12,777 nucleotides of DNA from Dactylosporangium aurantiacum. Lineage in GTDB: Bacteria; Actinomycetota; Actinomycetes; Mycobacteriales; Micromonosporaceae. Location of the stretch: assembly GCF_000716715.1 (NCBI RefSeq), contig NZ_JNYJ01000094.1, positions 1 to 12,777 of the forward strand, given 5' to 3'. Below, piece after piece: positions 8,177 through 12,777 of the stretch (position 1 is its first letter; the number at the start of each line of letters is the position of its first letter). The notes beneath the pieces are model-generated. The model ran no database searches. It was not told the origin of the DNA and saw only the letters and a list, made by a program, of their open reading frames with translations. A program made the translations under genes and the position numbers.

Positions 8177-8458
8177 GCCGCCGCCACACCGCCGCCAGGC
8201 CGCTCCGCACCGCCCTACGGTGTGTGAATCTGTGCGGTTGCGTCGACCCACGTTCTACATTGGACGGTTCGGCGGCGGGCCGCGAGAACGGCACGGATTG
8301 GGGACTGTGCAGTGGCTCACCTGGGGAGTACATTGCGTTGCATCCCAAGGACGCCGGGGCCGCCGCTTCCCCCGTGGCGGCGGCCCCGGTCTTGAATCCG
8401 CGCCTTCCGGCGCGCCTCGATGCGTTTCGATGACCGCGCCCGCGGAGACCACATCGAC
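8177..8458. other. Intergenic region with C-rich-loop hairpin
   Basis: The 282 bp between the IF-2B-like gene and the membrane-protein gene are less uniformly GC-rich than the genes around them. TACATT occurs at 8256-8261 and 8329-8334. TTGGG (8298-8302) can pair with CCCAA (8344-8348), which would enclose ACTG-TG-CAGT and the sequence CTGGGGAG. A strong hairpin follows at 8354-8389, described separately. No gene of normal size is supported. Confidence 0.5.
8354..8389 (+). terminator. Perfect 13-bp hairpin with loop TTCCCCCGTG (terminator or RNA element)
   Basis: CCGGGGCCGCCGC (8354-8366) pairs perfectly with GCGGCGGCCCCGG (8377-8389), leaving the 10-nt loop TTCCCCCGTG. The bases after it (TCTTGAATCC) are not a T-run, so it would be an actinobacterial-style terminator without a tail, or a structured leader of the gene that starts 69 bp downstream. 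The same loop, closed by the same C-G pair but with an unrelated stem, recurs at 10874-10907, which argues for a specific RNA motif. A 20-codon frame with TTG start (8333-8395), preceded by GGGGAG, reads through the hairpin and could be a leader peptide; this is speculative. Confidence 0.75.
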
Positions 8459-9238
8459 ATGGTGACCATCGCCCGCCCGCGCGCCAAGGCCCCCGCGCAC
8501 GCCGCCGGTCCGCGCCCGCGCACCGTCCTGCTCGTCGGCGGGATCATCCTGCTGGCGATCCTGGTGATCGCCGCGGTCACCGCCGCCGTGTGGCGGGCCC
8601 GGCACACGGCCACCGACCGCGCGTCGCACACCGTCAGCGCGGCCGTCGCCGGTCGCGACGCGGCGACCCTGGACCTGCTCAGCGGCGTCACCGCCGTCAC
8701 CGTCACCGCCGCGGACCTCGGCGACACGCTCTATCGCGTCCGTACCCCCGACGACGGCCGGACGGTCCCGAGCGTCACCGACCTCGACGGCCGCATCGGC
8801 GTCCAGCTCAGCGACAGCGGCAACGGCGCGCCCGACAAGGGTGTCGTCACCGTCGAGCTCAACCGCGACGTGCGCTGGACAGTACGGTTCACCGCCGGCT
8901 CCACGAGCAACACCGCCGACCTGCGCGCACTGCGCGAGACCGGCGGTGTGGAGTACATCGGCGGCGTGTCGAGCATCGAGCTCACCCTGCCCGCCGCGAA
9001 GGGCGTGGTCCCCGTGCGGATGAGCGGCGGCGCCGGCACCTTCCGGATCCACCTGCCGCAGAACGGGCCGGTCCGGGTCGTCGCCGGCGGCGGCGCCGGC
9101 AGCGTCACCGTCGACGGCACCCGCCACGACGGGGTCACCGGCGGGGCCGCGTTCCAGGGAGGGGACACCGCCGCCGCGGACCGGTTCGAGATCGACAACA
9201 CCGCCGGCGTATCGAGCGTGATCGTCGACCGCTACTGA
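8459..9238 (+). CDS. Single-pass membrane protein with beta-rich outer domain
   Basis: A 259-residue protein of unknown function. A basic, Pro/Ala-rich cytoplasmic N-terminus (1-21) precedes one strong membrane helix (23-44), then WRAR and a large extracytoplasmic part. Residues 60-259 are rich in Val, Thr, Gly and Asp with alternating strand-like patterns (TAVTVTAADL, GVVTVELN, RWTVRFTAG, SSIELTLP, GTFRIHLP, GSVTVDG, SSVIVDRY), as in adhesin-like DUF4097-type beta-solenoids. That likeness is from pattern only. There are no cysteines and no sorting signal. The start is ATG 8459 with GGAG about 11 bases upstream; ATG 8420 (13 residues longer) lacks a ribosome-binding site. It stands alone on its strand, after the hairpin at 8354-8389. 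Confidence 0.78.
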   Translation: MVTIARPRAKAPAHAAGPRPRTVLLVGGIILLAILVIAAVTAAVWRARHTATDRASHTVSAAVAGRDAATLDLLSGVTAVTVTAADLGDTLYRVRTPDDGRTVPSVTDLDGRIGVQLSDSGNGAPDKGVVTVELNRDVRWTVRFTAGSTSNTADLRALRETGGVEYIGGVSSIELTLPAAKGVVPVRMSGGAGTFRIHLPQNGPVRVVAGGGAGSVTVDGTRHDGVTGGAAFQGGDTAAADRFEIDNTAGVSSVIVDRY

Positions 9239-9312
9239 AAGAGCCGCTCCCGAGGAGCTGCTGCTGAAGAGCCGCTCCCGAGGGGCCGCTCACGAAGGAG
9301 CCGTTACCAGAG
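9236..9312. repeat. Direct repeats just after the membrane-protein gene
   Basis: AAGAGCCGCTCCCGAGG occurs at 9239-9255 and 9267-9283, 28 bp apart; a decayed third copy (GAAGGAGCCGTTACCAGAG) is at 9294-9312. The first copy begins at the stop codon of the upstream gene, and TGA also precedes the second copy, so the unit may have arisen by duplication of the gene's extreme 3' flank. Confidence 0.7.
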
Positions 9313-9339
9313 CGCCGCTGCCGTGAAGATCCAGCGGCG
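9313..9339. terminator. Candidate bidirectional terminator between convergent genes
   Basis: CGCCGCTG (9313-9320) and CAGCGGCG (9332-9339) form a perfect 8-bp stem with an 11-nt loop. It lies between the convergent membrane-protein and STAS genes, 8 bp from the STAS stop codon. There is no T-run on either strand. Confidence 0.45.
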
Positions 9340-9347
9340 GCCACGAA

Positions 9348-9716
9348 CTACTGCTGTGGCAGGATCACGCCCGCGCCCGACACCGGCGCGTCGACCGGCA
9401 GGTCAGGCAGGCCGAACAGCTCCGTCAGCCCGGTCACCTGCAGCAGCCGGTGCACGAACGGTGACGGGCTGCGCACCTCCATCCGGCCGCCGACGTCGCG
9501 GGTCTTGTTGTTGATCGCGACCAGCGTGCCGATGCCGATCGAGTCCATGAACGGCACCCGCCGCAGGTCGACGGTCAACACCGCCGGCCGCTGGGCGTCG
9601 ATCGTGTCGAGCACCACCGACCGCAGCGCGCCCACCGTCGCGGCTTCCAGGGGGCCCAACACTTCCACCACCAGTGCATCTCCGGAACGGGTCGTCCGGA
9701 CCATCGCGTCGCCCAT
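9348..9716 (-). CDS. STAS-domain anti-sigma-factor antagonist
   Basis: A 122-residue SpoIIAA/RsbV-type protein. Such proteins bind an anti-sigma kinase when unphosphorylated and so free a sigma factor; phosphorylation of a conserved Ser turns them off. The whole length fits one STAS domain: GDALVVEVLGPLEAATV (strand and first helix), VLTVDLRRVPFMDSIGIGTLV with the phospho-acceptor Ser59 in MDSIGIG (57-63), then the GGRMEVRSPSPFVHRLLQVTGL core (76-97). Starts at 9716 (chosen) or 9704 are both possible; neither has a strong ribosome-binding site, and an upstream ATG at 9791 would lie inside the antiporter gene. The start is 34 bp after the antiporter stop on the same strand, so the two are probably one operon. 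No kinase or sigma partner is in the window. Confidence 0.9.
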   Translation of the reverse strand: MGDAMVRTTRSGDALVVEVLGPLEAATVGALRSVVLDTIDAQRPAVLTVDLRRVPFMDSIGIGTLVAINNKTRDVGGRMEVRSPSPFVHRLLQVTGLTELFGLPDLPVDAPVSGAGVILPQQ

Positions 9717-9750
9717 TCGAGTCGCGTACCCAGTCAGCGGAAACGGAAAC

Positions 9751-10713
9751 TCACGGGTTCGCCGAGATGAGCAGTGGCAGCACGCACGCATACGCCGCCA
9801 GCAGGACGCAAGCCTCCGGGCGGGTGATCCTGCTGCCCCGCCACAGCAGCAGCCACGCCAGGACCGCGGCGAACACCATCGCGGTCACCGCGGCGAACCC
9901 GAACGGCGCGATCGTCGACCTGCCCGCGGCGAGACCGACGACCGCGCCGCCGATGAGACTGTTGAAGATGTTGCTGCCCAACAGGTTGCCGACCAGCAGA
10001 TCACCCTCGCCGCGCCGGTGTGCCTGCACCGACGTCATCAGCTCCGGCAACGACGTGCCGAACGCGACGAGCGTGAACCCGATCACCTGATCGCTGACCC
10101 CCCACCGGTGCGCGAGCGTGACCGCGTTCGCGACCAGCAGCTGCGCCCCGCCGAGGGTCGCGGCCAGGCCCACCACGGTCCGTGCCGCCTCCACCCACCA
10201 GCGCCCCGGCCGGCCCGGCGACACGAACGCGGCGACCTCGTCCGGCAGCGGATCCCCGTCCCGTACCCGCGACAGCCGCACCAGCAGCGCGAGCGCCCCG
10301 ACGCTGAGCACCGCGAGCAGCAAACCCGCCACGAACTTCAACCCGACCAGGGCGAACGCGCCGAACACCGCCACCGCCGCGGCCATCAGCGGCGCCTCCC
10401 GCACCGGCACCGACGAACGCACGATGACCGGTGACACGACCGCGACGACCCCCAGGACCAGGGTCACGTTCAGGATGTTGGAACCGACGAGGTTCCCCAG
10501 CGCCAGGCCCGCGTTGTCCCGCACCGCCGCGGTGCCGGACACCACGAACTCGGGGGCGCTGGTGCCCAGGCCGATCACCACGACGCCGACGATCACCGGC
10601 GCCACCCGCAGCAGCGTCGCGAGCCGGCTCGCCCCGACAACCGCCTGGTCGGCGCCCACGGTCAGCAGCGCCAGCCCGAGCAGCCCGAGCCCGACGACGA
10701 GCAGCGTCGACAT
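9751..10713 (-). CDS. CaCA-family Na+(K+)/Ca2+ exchanger, YrbG-like
   Basis: An inner-membrane cation antiporter, expected to export Ca2+ in exchange for Na+, K+ or protons. The product is 320 residues with about ten membrane segments in two inverted halves. The signature repeats are both intact: alpha-1 GLGTSAPEF (48-56, Glu55) with GNLVGSNILN (73-82), and alpha-2 FGTSLPELMTS (218-228, Glu224) with GNLLGSNIFN (242-251). A charged loop at 147-172 separates the halves. The ATG at 10713 has a good ribosome-binding site (GAGGAG, 5 bases away). It is followed by the STAS gene. The exact ion pair cannot be read from the sequence. Confidence 0.95.
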   Translation of the reverse strand: MSTLLVVGLGLLGLALLTVGADQAVVGASRLATLLRVAPVIVGVVVIGLGTSAPEFVVSGTAAVRDNAGLALGNLVGSNILNVTLVLGVVAVVSPVIVRSSVPVREAPLMAAAVAVFGAFALVGLKFVAGLLLAVLSVGALALLVRLSRVRDGDPLPDEVAAFVSPGRPGRWWVEAARTVVGLAATLGGAQLLVANAVTLAHRWGVSDQVIGFTLVAFGTSLPELMTSVQAHRRGEGDLLVGNLLGSNIFNSLIGGAVVGLAAGRSTIAPFGFAAVTAMVFAAVLAWLLLWRGSRITRPEACVLLAAYACVLPLLISANP

Positions 10714-10985
10714 CAGTCTCCTCGATCATGACCACGGCAGCGCCCGGCAACGGACCGACACGATACCGCCCCGTGTCACGTCCCCGTCGCACCCGAGGGC
10801 CGCTCGCAGAAACCGTCCAATTGACCCCGTCCACGGGTGGCGCAAAGGCGCGTGGAGCCTTATCGTTTTCAACGAGACCGGCGTCTTCCCCCGTGGATGC
10901 CGGTCTCACCATTTCTCCGGGCCCTCGCCGCCGCCCGTGTCCGCCGGGCCGGCGACCGCCGAGGCTCATGACGGCCGCCGAGTGT
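10714..10985. other. Intergenic region between nhaA-like and exchanger genes
   Basis: The 272 bp hold the exchanger's ribosome-binding site and presumably its promoter, and the hairpin at 10874-10907. TTGACC at 10821-10826 on the plus strand has no good -10 partner. A 39-codon plus-strand frame with GTG start (10852-10971) runs through the hairpin; it shares the residues LPPW with the leader frame at 8333-8395 because of the common loop sequence. I do not call it a gene. Confidence 0.5.
10874..10907 (+). ncRNA. 12-bp hairpin with loop TTCCCCCGTG, second copy
   Basis: GAGACCGGCGTC (10874-10885) pairs with GATGCCGGTCTC (10896-10907), twelve pairs with one G-U wobble when read as plus-strand RNA. 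The 10-nt loop TTCCCCCGTG is identical to that of the hairpin at 8354-8389, while the stem sequence differs completely. No plus-strand gene lies next to it; on the minus strand it is 79 bp past the stop of the nhaA-like gene, so a terminator for that gene is the conservative reading. The wobble and the loop both favour the plus strand as the RNA strand. Typed as ncRNA only tentatively. Confidence 0.5.
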
Positions 10986-11777
10986 TCACGGCGAGCGGGT
11001 CCTGCCCCGCCGGTGGACCATCACCGTCGCCAGGATCGCCGCGACCACCGACGCGCACAACACCGCCGCGGCCGCGGCGTCGGCGGCCGCATCCGGCACC
11101 GACAGCCGGACGATCAACAGGCTCGCCGTGTAGCCGACCCCGCCGAGCACCGTCACCGGCAGCACGTCGCCCCGGCGGACCTCCGGCGGGAACGCGCCCA
11201 GCCGCGCCCACACCGCCAGGCCCGCGCCGAGCAGGATGCCGGCGGGCGTGCCGAACAGCAGGCCGGTGGCCGCACCCCAGGCGACCCGGTCGCCCAACGC
11301 GTCACCGGCCGCGGCGAGCGCGAAGACCGGCACCACCACGCCGGCGGACACCGGATCGAGCGCGAACGCGATGTCGGTGGCGACCGGGATCGCCCACGCC
11401 CCGTGGTGTACGGCCGCGCCGCCCGATACCACGATCATGACCACCGCCGGCACCGCCATGCCGCCGAGCGCCGCCGCCACCGGCGGCGCCGCGGCCCGCC
11501 ACCCGGCGAGCTCACCGACCGTCAGGCCGGCGACGAAGAAGAAGACGGTCAGCAGCCCGTCGGTGACCCAGGCCGCCAGCGGCAGGTCCAGGTGCAGCGC
11601 GTCCAGGACCGCCGACGGCGGCGGGCTCCACGACCAGAACGCCTGGTAGATGCCGCCGGGCAGGTTCGCCCACACCAGCGCGACCGCCGTGGCGGGCAGG
11701 AGCAGGCGGCCACCGGTCGTCTCCAGCCGCAGGAACTCCAGCAGCATGTCGATCCGGCGCGCGGTGCCACGTGCCAT
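10986..11777 (-). CDS. Internally deleted NhaA-like Na+/H+ antiporter
   Basis: Related to NhaA, which exchanges Na+ for H+ across the membrane. The product is 263 residues against 388 in E. coli. The order of NhaA motifs is kept: FLRLETTGG, WVTDGLLTVFFFVAGL (70-85), VAAALGGMAVPA (100-111), WAIPVATDIAFAL (128-140, Asp135 matching E. coli Asp133), PVSAGVVVPVFALAAAG, GVGYTASLLI. Three stretches are missing: about six residues after GL85 (family EIKREL), about 110 residues after AFAL140, and some after the AAAG motif. The second gap removes the helix with the ion-binding Asp163-Asp164 pair. The usual Lys300 position reads Thr177 in GTPAGI. Only seven or eight membrane segments remain, so normal exchange is unlikely. 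The frame is intact, and the ATG has GAGGGGA five bases upstream, so it may be expressed. It precedes the exchanger/STAS pair by 272 bp. It could be a decaying gene or a minimal variant. Confidence 0.82.
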   Translation of the reverse strand: MARGTARRIDMLLEFLRLETTGGRLLLPATAVALVWANLPGGIYQAFWSWSPPPSAVLDALHLDLPLAAWVTDGLLTVFFFVAGLTVGELAGWRAAAPPVAAALGGMAVPAVVMIVVSGGAAVHHGAWAIPVATDIAFALDPVSAGVVVPVFALAAAGDALGDRVAWGAATGLLFGTPAGILLGAGLAVWARLGAFPPEVRRGDVLPVTVLGGVGYTASLLIVRLSVPDAAADAAAAAVLCASVVAAILATVMVHRRGRTRSP

Positions 11778-12192
11778 CCGGGGTCCCCTCGGGCAGCAGA
11801 CCCATCCTGTCCTGCCGACCAGGCTTCCCGGCGCACCCGCGGCGAACCGTACCCCACCGGCGTCCCTCCACTGTGGACCGCTTCGGCGGGGGTCCGTGTC
11901 CGGGTGCGGCGCGATGGACGTCGAGCACGGGGCTCTGCCTGCGGTGCCGGCACTTCGCCGGAGCGCCCGTGGCTCCAGCGTCACCCGCTGCTGGTCGCCG
12001 GACGTCGTCGTCGCTGCCGTCGCGGTCCTGCTCGTCGTCGTCGCCGCGGCCACCGGTGGCGACGGGCCGGCCGCCACCGCGCAGGACCGTCCCGCCGCGA
12101 CCTGGCGATCGTCCCACCGGCGCGGCCCGCCCGCTTTGCTCAGGTTCCCCCTCCCACGGTCGATTGGGCCGTCGGAGAAGGGGAGCGTGGCA
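11778..12192. promoter_or_regulatory. Divergent intergenic region, nhaA-like / cheA-like
   Basis: The 415 bp between divergent starts should hold both promoters; I cannot point to a convincing -35/-10 pair. A plus-strand frame open from ATG 11914 reads without stop into the cheA-like gene and contains a run of hydrophobic residues (DVVVAAVAVLLVVVAAATG, 12001-12057). This is either chance from GTC/GCC repeats or an alternative N-terminus. The ribosome-binding site AAGGGGAG at 12178-12185, seven bases before GTG 12193, supports the shorter start. Confidence 0.45.
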
Positions 12193-12777
12193 GTGAGCGA
12201 CGAGCTGGGTGACATCGTTCAGGAGTTCCTCGTGGAGTCGCACGAGAACCTGGACCAGTTGGACCGGGACCTGGTGGCGTTGGAGGCGGCGCCGGGGTCG
12301 CGGGCGACGCCGGCCGCCCCCGCTACCGCCCCCGCCGCCGGCCCCGTCAGCGGCGAGGTCACCAAGCCGGCGGCGCCGACGTCGTCCGCCGCGGCTGTCG
12401 AGATCGTGGTGCAGCCGGTCACCGTGGTGGCGGTCCCACAGGCCGCGGAGAACCCACCGGTCGCGGCGGCACCGCCGGTCGCCGCGGCACCGTCGGTCAC
12501 CGCGGCTCCTGCGGCCACCACCTCGCCAGCGGCCGGCCCCCGGCCCGCCGCCGCAGCGCCTCCCGCACCCGCCGCGCCTTCCGCTCCGGCCGCCGCGTCC
12601 GCCTCTGGACCCGCCGCCGGACCCGCCGCCGGAACCGCCTCCGTGCCGGTCGCCGCGCCCGCTTCCGCGCCCGTTGCGGGTGGTGGTACGCCGCCGGCTG
12701 TGCCGCCCGTGGGTCGGGCTGCGGGTGGTGAGGGTGGTGAGGATGCGGTGTCGAAGCGGAGTGTGGCGGATCAGTCG
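12193..12777 (+). CDS. cheA: CheA-like chemotaxis histidine kinase, 5' part
   Basis: The first 195 codons of a gene that runs off the window. CheA autophosphorylates an HPt histidine and passes phosphate to CheY and CheB in response to chemoreceptors. Residues 1-35 (VSDELGDIVQEFLVESHENL and onward) match the first HPt helix of actinobacterial CheA. The second helix, where the family has a motif like HTIKG with the phospho-accepting His, should follow; instead about 150 residues rich in Ala, Pro, Gly and Val appear. The last visible residues, SKRSVADQS, look like the start of the P3 dimerisation domain as I recall it. His17 in ESHEN is not the usual phosphosite. The GTG at 12193 has AAGGGGAG upstream; GTG 12187 is two codons longer. 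The symbol is given for the family; the kinase core is outside the window. Confidence 0.75.
   Translation, partial: MSDELGDIVQEFLVESHENLDQLDRDLVALEAAPGSRATPAAPATAPAAGPVSGEVTKPAAPTSSAAAVEIVVQPVTVVAVPQAAENPPVAAAPPVAAAPSVTAAPAATTSPAAGPRPAAAAPPAPAAPSAPAAASASGPAAGPAAGTASVPVAAPASAPVAGGGTPPAVPPVGRAAGGEGGEDAVSKRSVADQS

Noticed and set aside
8298..8389. 6C RNA or a known riboswitch
   Set aside because: The hairpin has five Cs rather than six or more and no paired second C-rich hairpin; no riboswitch consensus that I know fits. Kept as an unnamed hairpin.
8220..8465. 81-residue plus-strand frame before the membrane-protein gene
   Set aside because: Arg/Gly-rich, runs through the hairpin stem, lacks a ribosome-binding site and overlaps the better-supported start at 8459.
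10431..12212. A 593-residue plus-strand frame opposite the exchanger and nhaA-like genes
   Set aside because: Arg/Pro-rich composition without domains; the opposite strand encodes clear membrane-protein motifs.
12219..12521. Minus-strand frame inside the cheA-like gene
   Set aside because: Ala/Thr/Gly-rich antisense of the Ala/Pro linker; no ribosome-binding site or domain.

Overview
The window is very GC-rich with actinobacterial codon use. It carries hexameric-type citrate synthase, a class F-type sortase, a MacS-type (DUF5931) sensor kinase and a CheA-like kinase. Together these suggest a filamentous actinomycete, most likely of the Micromonosporaceae. The CheA gene fits a lineage with motile spores such as Actinoplanes or Dactylosporangium. 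The taxonomic placement is inference; no rRNA or tRNA gene is visible.

Layout, left to right. 1-320 is a G-rich minisatellite of 16-bp units, followed by about 120 bp of gene-free DNA. A minus-strand pair, ung then macS, fills 442-3285 with only 3 bp between the genes; macS carries an Ala/Gly/Ser/Pro insertion of about 350 residues. A 67-bp divergent spacer leads to a plus-strand gene for a degenerate globin/FAD-NAD reductase-like protein (3353-4711). Its end overlaps, tail to tail, a minus-strand sortase gene. The sortase is coupled by a GTGA overlap to a small secreted, membrane-anchored surface protein, its probable substrate. Reading right, gltA (6106-7392), an IF-2B-like gene of unknown function (7517-8176) and a single-pass membrane protein with a beta-rich outer domain (8459-9238) follow on the plus strand. 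A minus-strand block holds a truncated NhaA-like antiporter (10986-11777), a CaCA-family cation/calcium exchanger and a STAS anti-sigma-factor antagonist (9348-10713). A plus-strand CheA-like gene starts at 12193 and runs off the window.

Themes. The window combines signalling (MacS, STAS, CheA), cell-surface (sortase pair, membrane protein) and cation-transport genes with two central enzymes (Ung, citrate synthase). The most unusual features are: (1) two hairpins 2.5 kb apart with different stems but an identical 10-nt C-rich loop, TTCCCCCGTG; (2) an NhaA-like protein that has lost its ion-binding core by apparently in-frame deletions; (3) a CheA-like N-terminus in which the part of the HPt domain expected to hold the phospho-accepting histidine is replaced by an Ala/Pro linker; (4) a MacS kinase whose two catalytic halves are separated by a very long disordered insert; (5) a globin-reductase lacking the usual cofactor signatures. 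Family comparisons are from memory and were not computed.
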